A DNA stretch of 32,479 nt. Source: an uncultured Bacilli bacterium (GTDB taxonomy: Bacteria > Bacillota_I > Bacilli_A > RF39 > UBA660). A program made the translations under genes and the position numbers. Where the stretch lies: contig CALVYD010000018.1 of the NCBI GenBank assembly GCA_944371995.1, forward strand, positions 1 through 32,479. The letters run 5' to 3'. Each line of letters starts with the position of its first letter. Within the stretch, counting starts at the first letter, position 1. The notes under the pieces were generated by a model that was given only the letters and a program-made list of their open reading frames with translations, searched no databases and was not told where the DNA came from. Below, one piece after another: positions 1 to 7,584 of this stretch.

Positions 1-71
1 TAACACTTCGTCGATACTTACGCGTGTAAGGGACTTTCACCCTCTAGATATATGCCATGCACGGCACACAC
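1..71 (-). mobile_element. Group II intron, 5' end (partial, cut by window edge)
   Basis: Read on the minus strand, the segment starts with a GTGTG-type intron 5' end and then shows CCGTGCATGGCA and AGGGTGAAAGTCCCT, the characteristic start of domain I of bacterial group II introns. It ends at the window edge, so the ribozyme body and any intron-encoded reverse transcriptase lie outside. The exact first base is ambiguous by 2 nt because the junction is a GT repeat (69 or 71). The intron sits immediately after the hairpin and T-run at 72-96, the preferred insertion context of class C introns. The base composition is less A+T-rich than the flanks. Identification rests on the 5' motif only. Confidence 0.8.
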
Positions 72-96
72 AAAAAAACTACTTTGCAGTAGTTTT
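72..96 (-). terminator. Intrinsic terminator of the left operon; intron target site
   Basis: A perfect 9-bp stem (75-83 with 88-96, loop of 4 nt) is followed on the minus strand by a T-run reaching 72. It would end transcripts coming from the phosphodiesterase operon. The group II intron begins straight after the T-run. Confidence 0.75.
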
Positions 97-117
97 CTTT
101 AAATACTTTTTCTCGTA

Positions 118-213
118 TTAAAAGACTGGAAAACATGAAGATATTTTCCTAGTTTTACTGCAGAATGTTTTTTGGTTAAATTGTGTTATTTTGTCTGTAA
201 TTAAATATCTCAT
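118..213 (-). CDS. Small ORF of 31 aa, unknown
   Basis: An ATG at 213 is preceded by AAAGGAG at good spacing. The frame runs 31 codons to a TAA (118-120) and begins MRYLITDKITQFNQ. No family is recognised and it has no membrane segment. It lies 50 bp after the phosphodiesterase stop and before the terminator at 72-96, so it would be the last gene of that transcript. It could equally be the surviving N-terminus of a lost gene. The strong ribosome-binding site is the only support. Confidence 0.3.
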   Translation of the reverse strand: MRYLITDKITQFNQKTFCSKTRKISSCFPVF

Positions 214-263
214 GTTTTTTCTCCTTTCTTTTTCTAAGTGCTATGTCTTTTTTTAGTTGTCAA

Positions 264-1370
264 CTAAGTTTTATCAATTATGATTAAAGGAATATAAATC
301 TCATCATCAGAATATCCTGCATGGTGTGATGTTAACGGAATATCTCCATCAGCTATTATACATTTATCAGAATCTTCAGCAATTGCAAGAAACTCACCTA
401 AAGAACTTCTGAATAGAGAATGCTCTTCTCCTACTCCAAAGAGATTATTCTCTATTACTTCTTCTTTACTGTATAAGTTAAAATCACTACCGAAATACTG
501 ATTAAATAGTTTTTTGAATTCCTCTTCTTGTCCTTCTTTTATATAGAATGATACTGCTCTTTGTTCTAGTGAAGTAGTTCTTTCTAAGGTACTTAAAATA
601 TCTGGATACTCTTTTAGATATATATGTTTTACTTTTTTATGTCCGTGATCAGCTATTACAAACAACATCGTGTTTTGTAACTCTTCTGATAATTTTTCTA
701 CTTTTACATTTCTCTCTTCAATTAGTTTTTTTACTTCTTTACTATCTGGACCATATTCATGCATAGTATGATCTGGTTCATCATCATAGGCATAAATATA
801 TTTTTTTCCAGGTTTTTCTGACTCTTCTTTTATTTTTTTTAACATATCAGCTAATCCATGGTAGATTATTTTTTGAAATGGAAATAGTTCTATTCCTTTT
901 CCTAAGTTTTTTTCTTCAATTTGTTCTGGAATTGATTTAAAACTATAAAATTGATTTTTAATCTTTAAGAAGTTTTCATCTTCTGTTTCTTTTCCTTTTT
1001 CCTTATTTAAATACAGGGTAATCACTTTGTCTATTGGTTGCACAAACACATTCCACCCTAGATATCCATGCTCTATAGGATTTAGTCCTGTTCGCATCGA
1101 TGTTGTTGCTGCAGTGGTGGTTGCCGGAAAGACAGTGGTTATCTCCTTATATTTATGTTTTCTTAAGAAGCTATCTTCTTCTAATGTTCTATCTAGTATT
1201 CTTGATCCTAGTCCATCAAATAATATTACTACTACATTTTCTGGTTTCTTTTCTTCTAGTAGCTTATCAATATAAGTTAAGGTGTTGTTCTTTGGCGTTA
1301 GTCCAAAATATTTTTCTATGGAACAAGCAAAATTAGTAATACATTCTTGATAATTATTTTTTATTTTCAT
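264..1370 (-). CDS. Alkaline-phosphatase-superfamily phosphodiesterase (NPP type)
   Basis: A 368-aa enzyme of the type I phosphodiesterase/nucleotide pyrophosphatase family, expected to cleave phosphoester or pyrophosphate bonds with two divalent metals. Visible motifs are the first metal Asp in VVVILFDGLG (D52), the catalytic Thr region FPATTTAATTSMRTG (81-95), YAYDDEPDHTMHEYG in the middle, FVIADHGH, and a late SHHAGYSDDE carrying the last metal His. There is no signal peptide, so it is probably cytoplasmic. The start at 1370 is preferred over an upstream in-frame ATG (1385) because GAAAGG sits 7 nt before it. It overlaps the preceding gene by 17 nt, indicating translational coupling. The substrate is unknown. 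Confidence 0.85.
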   Translation of the reverse strand: MKIKNNYQECITNFACSIEKYFGLTPKNNTLTYIDKLLEEKKPENVVVILFDGLGSRILDRTLEEDSFLRKHKYKEITTVFPATTTAATTSMRTGLNPIEHGYLGWNVFVQPIDKVITLYLNKEKGKETEDENFLKIKNQFYSFKSIPEQIEEKNLGKGIELFPFQKIIYHGLADMLKKIKEESEKPGKKYIYAYDDEPDHTMHEYGPDSKEVKKLIEERNVKVEKLSEELQNTMLFVIADHGHKKVKHIYLKEYPDILSTLERTTSLEQRAVSFYIKEGQEEEFKKLFNQYFGSDFNLYSKEEVIENNLFGVGEEHSLFRSSLGEFLAIAEDSDKCIIADGDIPLTSHHAGYSDDEIYIPLIIIDKT

Positions 1371-1836
1371 TTTGTAACCTTTCATCTACCATTTTTATTG
1401 ATTCTTGTAATAATTTTTCCAAGTCATTTATTGGTTTTTTATTGTAATCTAGTTCGTATAACCAGTCTAGATATTTTGTCTTTGGTGCATGGTCTGGTCT
1501 ACCATAAATTACTTTTTTGGTAGGTAGCCAGTAGCCAAATTCTACATTCGTAGTAAATCCTGCCATATCTGGCAAGCTTCTTGGTACCCAGAATGTGATT
1601 ACGGTTGCTTCTGTTAAGGCCATTCTTTCCCAGAGTGCTTGATCTGTATAATCTTCTTTAGGATGCCAGGTAGAATATTCTGGTACATATACTATACCTT
1701 CGAAGTTTAGTCTTTCTAAAATTTCACATGCTTTCTTTCTCCATGAAATTTGGTTTTCTCCTCTTGGTGTTGGTCCTGCTAAAAAGATTGATTTTTTCTC
1801 TGTAATTACAGGTTGGTCTGAATAGTTTATTTGCAT
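1354..1836 (-). CDS. Nucleoside 2-deoxyribosyltransferase-like protein
   Basis: A 160-aa protein. The N-terminal KKSIFLAGPTPRGENQISWR matches the FLAGP(T)PR signature of the nucleoside 2-deoxyribosyltransferase-like family, which swaps or hydrolyses the N-glycosidic bond of nucleosides or nucleotides. FWVPRSLPDMAGFTTNVEFG further on is typical of the same family. The start at 1836 is chosen because AAAGGAG precedes it by 8 nt; an in-frame ATG 14 codons upstream lacks this site. It is the first gene of a two-gene unit with the phosphodiesterase, suggesting a shared role in nucleotide salvage or clean-up. That role is an inference from context. Confidence 0.8.
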   Translation of the reverse strand: MQINYSDQPVITEKKSIFLAGPTPRGENQISWRKKACEILERLNFEGIVYVPEYSTWHPKEDYTDQALWERMALTEATVITFWVPRSLPDMAGFTTNVEFGYWLPTKKVIYGRPDHAPKTKYLDWLYELDYNKKPINDLEKLLQESIKMVDERLQNENKK

Positions 1837-1985
1837 ATTATTTACTCCTTTTCTGCATCCTTGATACTTCTTTTTCATTCAAATGGATTGGAGATTGTTT
1901 CCATTTTATTATTTATACTTTTTACCATCTTTTCTATATATTATTAGAAAAATATAGGTGATTTTCTTTATTTTTTTAGGAAAAC

Positions 1986-2015
1986 ATTATATTTAGATGG
2001 CTTGAGCATGTTCAA
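1986..2015 (-). promoter_or_regulatory. Candidate promoter for the deoxyribosyltransferase gene
   Basis: TTGAAC, an 18-nt spacer and TATAAT on the minus strand. It would start a transcript near 1979 with a leader of about 140 nt. The leader contains a weak hairpin with AATGGA and TCCATT arms and nothing else recognised. The 1837-2079 gap holds no gene. Confidence 0.4.
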
Positions 2016-2079
2016 TTATTTTATCTATACTGATATTACTTTTTTTATTAATTTTTTACTTATCTTAGTGTATTTATTG

Positions 2080-2298
2080 TTATACTTCCTCCATTAATTT
2101 TGGAAATTTTTGGTAACCACTTTCACTATTTAAGTATCCACCATTTTGAAATGTTTTATTTCCCCAGACTAGGCAATCATACTCTTTTAAAAAATCTAGC
2201 ATAATTTGGTAATTTCTTTCTGATAAAAAATCTTCACTACCTTCTTTTGTTGCAATCAATCCATTGATAGATGCTGCCATTTCTATTGTTACTTCCAT
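2080..2298 (-). pseudogene. Truncated RibD C-terminal/DHFR-like gene
   Basis: A 72-aa product starting MEVTIEMAASINGLIA, the N-terminal strand and NADPH-binding start of RibD_C/dihydrofolate-reductase-like proteins, with YDCLVWGNKTFQ further on. Family members are about 170-200 aa, so roughly two thirds are missing. The following 200 nt of minus strand do not continue the family in any frame that I could recognise. The start at 2298 has AGGTGA 7 nt upstream. It follows the DapB-like fusion gene with a 20-bp gap. It is probably a remnant; a genuine mini-protein cannot be excluded. Confidence 0.55.
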
Positions 2299-2318
2299 CC
2301 TTATTTCACCTTTTTTAA

Positions 2319-3461
2319 TTATCGTCTTATCATTCCGCCATGACATTTTAAGGTATATATTTTCTTGTTTTCTTTTTTGATTATTTCTTCTCCTTCAAAG
2401 TTTGTTAGGTCTCCTGTTACTTCAAATGTATATCTGTAACCTTGATTTTCAAATTCTTTAGGTCCTCTTACTGGAATAGTATCACCTTGTCCTACTTGCA
2501 TTAATGCTGGTCTTAGTGCATTATCCATTGCTTCTTCACTTAAACTTTCGTCTAGTGTTCTTCCATAATATACCATTCCCCAGATGGGAGTGTCTTCTTG
2601 TTGATATACTACTTCCTGTCCTTGAAAGTCTGTTCCGCCAAAATAGGTATCGTGATAAGTCCAGTTACCTTTTGTGTATTCATAGTCACGGGAACCTCTT
2701 CGAGTAGGATTTACTTTTGGTGCCGTTTCATTTGCGTACGTTTCTTTTTTAGCTTCTATTAAGAAATTATGTAAATCTATTAACTCTTGTTCTTTCAATA
2801 ATCTATCTAAGTCATATACTCCTGATGGCGTTTTATCTTTCATCATCTTTGCTATTTCTAATACATTTTCTGCAAGTTCTTTAAATCCTACTACTCGGCA
2901 TTCTAAATTATCTACTTTCCAATCATTAATTAATTCATCATATTCTAAATAAGAATTGATATTTACCTTTTTTCCTGTTTCATCTAATACACGTTTTGCG
3001 ACTACTTTTGCAGTTTCACTTGGAACTTTTTTCGTTTTATAATGCGTTTCATTTAAGTCAAATGATTCCTTTTCACTTTTCTTTGCATATTCTACTACTT
3101 CATCGATAAACTTCTTTACATCAAATCTAAAATTCCCACCTCTAAATACAGGGATGATGTTTGATGCTTCTTCAAAACGTTTCATTTGTTCTTCTGTAAG
3201 TCCTGCCGTTCCTATTACGATAGGCTTTTTTACTTTTAGTGCAAAGTCTAAGACTTTATCAAAACTATCTTTATGAGAAAAGTCTACAATGACATCAAAA
3301 TCTTCTTTTATCCTATCTAATTCATCATAATTATAATAATTGGTATTACTTCTAGATAGTCCAGCAGTGATTTCTACAGTATCACTATTTTTTGCTAGTT
3401 CTATTGCTTCACGTCCTGTTCTTCCTGTAATTCCACTCCATAATATTTTTACTTTTTCCAT
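2319..3461 (-). CDS. DapB-like dihydrodipicolinate reductase fused to a DUF5680-like domain
   Basis: A 380-aa two-domain protein. Residues 1-225 follow 4-hydroxy-tetrahydrodipicolinate reductase: a dinucleotide-binding GITGRTG (10-16), DVIVDFSHKDS near 57, VIGTAGLTEEQ (82-92) and a degenerate catalytic region ETHYKTKKVPSETA (138-151). The usual His-His pair is His-Tyr and the usual PSGTA is PSETA, so activity on the normal substrate is doubtful. Residues 226-380 (with SRDYEY, YHDTYFGGTDFQGQE and PIWGMVYYG) resemble DUF5680, normally a separate protein. The start has AGG-rich bases 8-13 nt upstream. It lies 8 bp after the flavin reductase in a tight operon. The fusion is clear from one uninterrupted frame; the function is not. 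Confidence 0.75.
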   Translation of the reverse strand: MEKVKILWSGITGRTGREAIELAKNSDTVEITAGLSRSNTNYYNYDELDRIKEDFDVIVDFSHKDSFDKVLDFALKVKKPIVIGTAGLTEEQMKRFEEASNIIPVFRGGNFRFDVKKFIDEVVEYAKKSEKESFDLNETHYKTKKVPSETAKVVAKRVLDETGKKVNINSYLEYDELINDWKVDNLECRVVGFKELAENVLEIAKMMKDKTPSGVYDLDRLLKEQELIDLHNFLIEAKKETYANETAPKVNPTRRGSRDYEYTKGNWTYHDTYFGGTDFQGQEVVYQQEDTPIWGMVYYGRTLDESLSEEAMDNALRPALMQVGQGDTIPVRGPKEFENQGYRYTFEVTGDLTNFEGEEIIKKENKKIYTLKCHGGMIRR

Positions 3462-3469
3462 ATTTTTTC

Positions 3470-4000
3470 CTACCTTTCATCTATTTGCTCTTTTATATTT
3501 TTTATTCTTTTTTCATAACTGTTATCACATTCTATATTATCTTTTTCTCTTGTAGAAAAATAATCTAAAAATTTAAACTCAAAATATAACCATTCACTAA
3601 TACCTTTGAAATAGTTTTTTATGGCTTCTATTTCCTCTTCATTATCTTCTTTAGATCCTTGACCTGTTAGAATTAAATAAACTGTTTTTCCTTGGAAATA
3701 GTTGTGATGATAAAAAGGATAACATCTATCTATCATATTTTTTAATAGTCCTGTAATGTGACTCATATATAAGGGACTAGAAATAATAATTTTATCATTT
3801 TCTTTCAGTTTCATATAAATATCTTTCATGTCATCCTCTTGGATACAATAATTTTCTAATTTCTTTTTACAACTATTGCAGCCTAGACAATAATTAATTT
3901 TTTTATGAGATAAAGATATTAACGTATCATTTTCTTGTTTTAATTCTTTTAATATTTTATAGTTGTTTTTTTCTCTATTACTTCCGTTAATTAGTAGCAT
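3470..4000 (-). CDS. NADPH-dependent FMN reductase / flavodoxin-like protein
   Basis: A 176-aa flavodoxin-fold protein. It opens MLLINGSNREKN, the phosphate-binding loop of the NADPH-dependent FMN reductase (WrbA/iron-sulfur flavoprotein-like) family. It has the cysteine cluster CLGCNSCKKKLENYC and KIIISSPLYMSHITGLLKNM, which forms the second flavin-contact region. The cysteine motif could hold an Fe-S cluster as in iron-sulfur flavoproteins, but only the spacing supports this. AGGAGG lies 4 nt before the ATG. It sits between a methyltransferase (8-bp gap) and the DapB-like fusion (8-bp gap), suggesting co-transcription. The electron partner is unknown. Confidence 0.8.
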   Translation of the reverse strand: MLLINGSNREKNNYKILKELKQENDTLISLSHKKINYCLGCNSCKKKLENYCIQEDDMKDIYMKLKENDKIIISSPLYMSHITGLLKNMIDRCYPFYHHNYFQGKTVYLILTGQGSKEDNEEEIEAIKNYFKGISEWLYFEFKFLDYFSTREKDNIECDNSYEKRIKNIKEQIDER

Positions 4001-4008
4001 ATGTCCTC

Positions 4009-4689
4009 CTATTCTTTTTCAATCACAATCTCAATATTCTTACTATTATCACTTGCTTTCGTAAAAGAATAATTTTCATATAATTGATATTTAAAATTAT
4101 GTTTTTTAAGTATACTTTCTAGTTGACTTAGTTTATATATTTGAAATTCATGTGTATCCTGGTATATTTTATCGTCAATCATATATGTAATTTCTGTTTT
4201 TTCTTTAAACGTTGTACTATCAAATGTCCACTTCATGATTCGTTTGTAGTTGTTTACTGTTGTTTCTTTTTCTCCGCTTTTCCTACCATTATGTAAATCG
4301 ATAATTAGTACTCCATTTGTGTTTAAATATTCGTACCAGTGAAGTAGTGCTTCTTCTAATTCTTGTTCATTAGCTAAATGATTAAAAACAGCAAACATAG
4401 AAATAATTGCATCATATTTTTTATGAGGTTTAAAATCTAATAAATTTCCTTGATAGAGAGGACCCTTTACTCTTGTTTTCGCAACATCTAACATTCCTTG
4501 ATTTAAATCAATGCCTTCTACTTGGTAATTTTTTTCTTCTAAGTAATGCATATGAAGCCCGGTACCACAACCAATATCTAATACTGTTTTTCTAGTGTTT
4601 ATCAATTCTTCTAAAAACTTTGATTCTTTATCATAACTTTTCTTTTTATAAAACAAATCATAATACTTTGCCATTTGTTGATATTCCAT
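4009..4689 (-). CDS. Class I SAM-dependent methyltransferase
   Basis: A 226-aa Rossmann-fold methyltransferase. Motif I is TVLDIGCGTGLHMHYL (about 35-50), followed by the acidic ribose-binding GIDLNQGMLDVAK and a later DAIISMFAVFNHL. The C-terminal half is the usual substrate-binding region of small-molecule methyltransferases and gives no substrate clue. AAGGAG precedes the ATG. The gene is 8 bp upstream of the flavin reductase and 31 bp downstream of cutA in a chain of minus-strand genes. A role in modifying a small metabolite is likely from length and family; nothing finer can be said. Confidence 0.8.
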   Translation of the reverse strand: MEYQQMAKYYDLFYKKKSYDKESKFLEELINTRKTVLDIGCGTGLHMHYLEEKNYQVEGIDLNQGMLDVAKTRVKGPLYQGNLLDFKPHKKYDAIISMFAVFNHLANEQELEEALLHWYEYLNTNGVLIIDLHNGRKSGEKETTVNNYKRIMKWTFDSTTFKEKTEITYMIDDKIYQDTHEFQIYKLSQLESILKKHNFKYQLYENYSFTKASDNSKNIEIVIEKE

Positions 4690-4720
4690 TGTTTTCTCCT
4701 TATTTAATTTTTATCTTGTT

Positions 4721-5035
4721 TTACTTTGTTTCCTTTTCTATCCATTCTAAATACTCATTTAGACCTTCTTTTATTTCTTCTGCAAAAATTTCTGGTACTT
4801 CATAGGAATGAAGTTTTCTTATTTCTTGTTCTACTTCTTTATATAAAGATTCTTTTGTTTTCATTTCTAATAAATATTCATGTGATGTTTCTATTTGGTT
4901 ATTCCACCAGTAGGATGATGATATTTCTTTTTGTTGAACACTGCTTACTAATCTTTTTTCTAATAACGATTTTGTTATTTCGTTAGCGATTTCTTTGCTA
5001 TCGATAGCGGTTTTTATATTGTAGTATTTAGTCAT
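4721..5035 (-). CDS. cutA: CutA-like divalent-cation tolerance protein
   Basis: A 104-aa protein matching CutA1: an N-terminal strand with a DSKEIANEITKSLLEKRLV helix, SSSYWWNNQIETSHEYLLEMK in place of the usual Y-W-G-I-E-E core, and the hallmark LHSYEVPEIFAEEI (HPYEVPEI in most homologues, here HSYEVPEI). CutA forms cytoplasmic trimers; its exact biochemical role is unsettled, although it is linked to copper tolerance in enteric bacteria. The start has GAGGAAG upstream. It appears to head the operon running down to the phosphodiesterase, driven by the extended -10 box at 5059-5067. Confidence 0.85.
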   Translation of the reverse strand: MTKYYNIKTAIDSKEIANEITKSLLEKRLVSSVQQKEISSSYWWNNQIETSHEYLLEMKTKESLYKEVEQEIRKLHSYEVPEIFAEEIKEGLNEYLEWIEKETK

Positions 5036-5058
5036 TTAACTTCCTCTTTTCTATCGAT

Positions 5059-5067
5059 ATTATAACA
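5059..5067 (-). promoter_or_regulatory. Extended -10 promoter for the cutA operon
   Basis: TGTTATAAT on the minus strand, about 24 bp before the cutA start codon. No good -35 box is seen. It follows directly after the metK terminator, which separates the two transcripts. Confidence 0.5.
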
Positions 5068-5078
5068 AACATTCTATA

Positions 5079-5102
5079 GAAAAAACAGTTCTTAGAACTG
5101 TT
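5079..5102 (-). terminator. Intrinsic terminator of metK
   Basis: AACAGTTC and GAACTGTT form an 8-bp stem with a 3-nt loop (5084-5102), followed on the minus strand by six T. The stem overlaps the metK stop codon by two bases. Confidence 0.8.
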
Positions 5103-6123
5103 AATTGGTAAAATGACCGAATTTTGCTTTTTCTTCGTAGCAAGTATGGTACAAATCTAGGTCTTTGATGATATTTTTTGGAGTACATTCTTCGTATAGT
5201 GAGGGGTCTACTTCAATATTTCCTTTATTGCTGTCGATATAGATTGCTAGTGGATGCGTTACTCCTATTGCATAACTTAATTGAACTGTGCACCAGTCTA
5301 AGTTGTATTTTTTTAAATATCGTTTTGCTAGTTCTCTTGCTTTATAGGCTGCGCTTCTATCTACTTTTGATGGATCTTTTCCACTAAAGGCTCCGCCTCC
5401 AACTTTGGCAAAGGAATGGTAACTATCTACTACTATTTTTCTACCTGTAAGTCCGGCGTCTCCATCAAATCCTCCTATTAGAAATTTTCCTGTTGGATTA
5501 ATTAGGAATTCCTCTACTTCTATCTTGTAGCTATTGCAAATTTCACGACATTTTTCTTTGATTTTGTCATCCATTTCTTTTCGATGTTGTTCATCATTTT
5601 GATAGGAAATAGTAAAGTATTTTATCTTTTGTAATTTCATGTTGTCATCATAATATCCTGTGATTTGGGCTTTACCATCAGGATAAAGATAAGAACATTT
5701 TTTTCTTTCTTCATCATACCATTTACTTAGCTTTTGTAATATGACTTGAGCAGTTGGAAGTAGTTCTTCAGTATCGTTACAAGCAAAGCCAAACATCATA
5801 CCTTGGTCTCCTGCTCCCCCTACTTCATCATTGGTTCCTAAAGCAATATCTTTACTTTGTTGTCCTATGTTGTTTACAATCTCATATTTATTGTGATAGC
5901 CAATGTCTTTTAATACTCTATTTACTACTTTTTCTATATCAACTGTAGCAGTCGATGTTATTTCTCCAGTAATAAATATTTTTCCTTTTCCACCTAGTAC
6001 TTCAATTCCACATCTGGCCTTTTTATCCTCCTTTAGATGTGCATCTAATAGAGCATCACTAATTTGATCACAGACTTTGTCTGGATGTCCACGAAATACA
6101 ATTTCGTTTGAATATAATTTCAT
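5101..6123 (-). CDS. metK: S-adenosylmethionine synthetase, short divergent form
   Basis: A 340-aa methionine adenosyltransferase, making SAM from methionine and ATP. Visible motifs are GHPDKVCDQISDALLDA near residue 12 (substrate/Mg2+ site), GTNDEVGGAGDQGMMFGFA (the GAGDQG motif), NPTGKFLIGGFDGDAGLTGR, and the P-loop-like GGGAFSGKDPSKVDRSAAY. It is shorter than the usual 380-400 aa, and the N-terminal SESVxEGHPDK is replaced by NEIVFRGHPDK, so the usual Glu is Arg. Other catalytic motifs are intact. AAAGGAG precedes the ATG. The SAM-I riboswitch directly upstream independently supports the call. Confidence 0.93.
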   Translation of the reverse strand: MKLYSNEIVFRGHPDKVCDQISDALLDAHLKEDKKARCGIEVLGGKGKIFITGEITSTATVDIEKVVNRVLKDIGYHNKYEIVNNIGQQSKDIALGTNDEVGGAGDQGMMFGFACNDTEELLPTAQVILQKLSKWYDEERKKCSYLYPDGKAQITGYYDDNMKLQKIKYFTISYQNDEQHRKEMDDKIKEKCREICNSYKIEVEEFLINPTGKFLIGGFDGDAGLTGRKIVVDSYHSFAKVGGGAFSGKDPSKVDRSAAYKARELAKRYLKKYNLDWCTVQLSYAIGVTHPLAIYIDSNKGNIEVDPSLYEECTPKNIIKDLDLYHTCYEEKAKFGHFTN

Positions 6124-6159
6124 TTTCTACTCCTTTCTTTATCATGAAACGATATAAAG

Positions 6160-6183
6160 AAAAAGACAGGTTTGAAACCTGCC
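6160..6183 (-). terminator. Riboswitch-controlled terminator before metK
   Basis: GGCAGGTTT pairs with AAACCTGTC, followed by TTTTT on the minus strand. It lies between the SAM aptamer and metK and would form when SAM is bound, switching metK off. Confidence 0.85.
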
Positions 6184-6271
6184 ATTTGCTCCTTATCATA
6201 CGGCTTTAGCACCTAATCTAATAGGTTGCTGTAGTATCACAGGGCCAGTCCCTCCACTACTCTTTATAAGG
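6184..6271 (-). promoter_or_regulatory. SAM-I (S-box) riboswitch aptamer
   Basis: On the minus strand the P1 arm CCTTAT(A) at 6271 is followed by AGAGTAGTGGAGGGACTGGC, then CCTGTGATACTACAGCAACC and GGTGCTAAAGCC, and closes with ATAAGG at 6191. These are the conserved S-box segments: the GRGGGACTGGCCC core, the GCAACC of P3/P4 and GGUGCUAA. With the downstream terminator it is a SAM-repressed transcriptional switch for metK. Confidence 0.95.
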
Positions 6272-6284
6272 TTTCATCAATAAT

Positions 6285-6293
6285 ATTATAGCA
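6285..6293 (-). promoter_or_regulatory. Extended -10 promoter for the SAM riboswitch/metK
   Basis: TGCTATAAT on the minus strand, placing the transcription start about 7 nt before the aptamer P1 stem. The -35 region is weak. Confidence 0.55.
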
Positions 6294-6334
6294 CAACTTT
6301 TTTCTTTCGAAAGTGCATTTGTCATTATTTTTAT

Positions 6335-7039
6335 TTATTTCATTAAAATCTTAACGAAAATTTTGTCTTCTATATTTTGAATTAGAACTAGTATGTTAAC
6401 TGATTCTTTTATTACTACTATTTTGATGATTTCTAATATTGTTCCTATAAAAAGAAAGTATAAGAATTGTTCTACATTTGTTGGAATTAAAGGAATATAG
6501 TCTGGAGTAGTTTTTCCAGCATATATAAAAAGTGTTAGAATTGCCCAGAGTATAGTAAGTCCTATGATGCAGTCTAGAAGTCCATCAAATGCGTTAATTA
6601 TGATAAGAATGACAAAGACAATTGCTTTTAAGAAGAAAAATATAATACTATTTATTATTACTAATATTGATTTTATTATTTTAACTAGTTTTTTATCTAT
6701 TCCATTTTTTAGATAATTCACGAAGAATTGCCATCTAGTGATGTAGCTTTCTTTATATTCTTCTTTATAATTCTCAGTTTTTGTATAATAGGTTTCGTTT
6801 GGATTTTTTGAGTATTGCTTCGAATGATCAATATCATTTAGTAATCTGTCATACTCTTTTCTTTTTTCATCATTTAGTAATGTTGATTTTGCTTCGTTTA
6901 AACTTATAATTATTTGATTTGCATCTTTAGATTTATTTACATCCGGATGATATTTTTTGGCCATCTCACGATAGGCTTTTTTTATTTCTTCTTTGGTTGC
7001 ATCTCGTTTTATACCTAATAACTCATAAAAGTCCATCAT
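6335..7039 (-). CDS. Membrane-anchored J-domain (DnaJ-like) protein
   Basis: A 234-aa protein with an N-terminal J domain (3-67): FYELLGIKRDATKEEIKKAY, KKYHPDVNK with the HPD tripeptide that stimulates Hsp70 ATPase, and RKEYDRLL. A polar linker follows, then three or more hydrophobic stretches from about residue 120 to 220 (including ILVIINSIIFFFLKAIVFVI and IGLTILWAILTLFIYAG). It lacks the zinc-finger and client-binding domains of true DnaJ, so it should recruit DnaK to the membrane rather than act as the general co-chaperone. Two adjacent ATG codons can serve as the start; AGG lies upstream of both. It is transcribed away from the metK promoter region and appears monocistronic. Confidence 0.8.
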   Translation of the reverse strand: MMDFYELLGIKRDATKEEIKKAYREMAKKYHPDVNKSKDANQIIISLNEAKSTLLNDEKRKEYDRLLNDIDHSKQYSKNPNETYYTKTENYKEEYKESYITRWQFFVNYLKNGIDKKLVKIIKSILVIINSIIFFFLKAIVFVILIIINAFDGLLDCIIGLTILWAILTLFIYAGKTTPDYIPLIPTNVEQFLYFLFIGTILEIIKIVVIKESVNILVLIQNIEDKIFVKILMK

Positions 7040-7225
7040 ATTATATTACCTACTCTTTCTTCTTTTTAGGGAAAGAATTTATATATGCTTATATTATCAT
7101 ATTTTTTGGAGAATGCAATCTAGAATTGTTGTTGGTTTTGTTAATAATTGGATTTTAAATTTTATATATTTTTTTCTGAAATAATTATCATTTCTTCTGC
7201 ACTCAACTTAATAGCAATTACTTGC
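7040..7225. other. Intergenic stretch with no recognised feature
   Basis: A+T-rich sequence upstream of the J-domain gene. No gene, convincing promoter or strong hairpin was seen. Confidence 0.5.
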
Positions 7226-7351
7226 CTAGGTATTAAAAATTAGTTTTGTATTTCTTTGGCACACGAATAAAGTCAATATTTCTATCAACTTATTAGTACG
7301 TTTATAAACACTATGATAAGTCATATTGATATCATATTTCTGGATATTCAT
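7226..7351 (-). CDS. Small ORF of 41 aa, unknown
   Basis: It begins with an ATG two bases after the stop of the 76-aa ORF (TAG-AA-ATG), so it could be translated by coupling. The product starts MNIQKYDINMTYHSVYKR and has a hydrophobic patch ILTLFVC. It has no independent ribosome-binding site and no recognised family. It may be a broken end of a longer gene. Confidence 0.25.
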   Translation of the reverse strand: MNIQKYDINMTYHSVYKRTNKLIEILTLFVCQRNTKLIFNT

Positions 7352-7353
7352 TT

Positions 7354-7584
7354 CTAACTGACTATATCTTGATTATTTTTACATTTGTTGATAATATACA
7401 ACAACTCTTCTTCGCTTCCTTTTGATTGATTATATTTTATTTCAAAATCTTCTATATTCTTTATATTCTCAATCTTATCAATATTTGTTTTAAACAAGCA
7501 TAATAACTTATTCATTTCTTTAATTTTATTTTTGTAATGTGTTCGAATGTAGCTATCTACTTTTTCAGCCAATGTATTTTCCAT
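7354..7584 (-). CDS. Hypothetical protein, 76 aa, helical
   Basis: A short, mainly polar and helical protein (NTLAEKVDSYIRTHYKNK, a Lys/Asn/Glu-rich middle, LLYIINKCKNN near the end). No family is recognised. AAGGGG lies about 9 nt before the ATG, which supports translation. It stands alone between the CRISPR array and the J-domain gene, with a 41-aa ORF directly behind it. Its position at the trailer end of the array does not by itself link it to CRISPR. Confidence 0.45.
   Translation of the reverse strand: MENTLAEKVDSYIRTHYKNKIKEMNKLLCLFKTNIDKIENIKNIEDFEIKYNQSKGSEEELLYIINKCKNNQDIVS

Noticed and set aside
1..70. Plus-strand peptide reading DTYACKGLSPSRYMPC at the left edge
   Set aside because: The minus strand matches the 5' end of a group II intron much better, and such intron ends are often mistaken for coding remnants.
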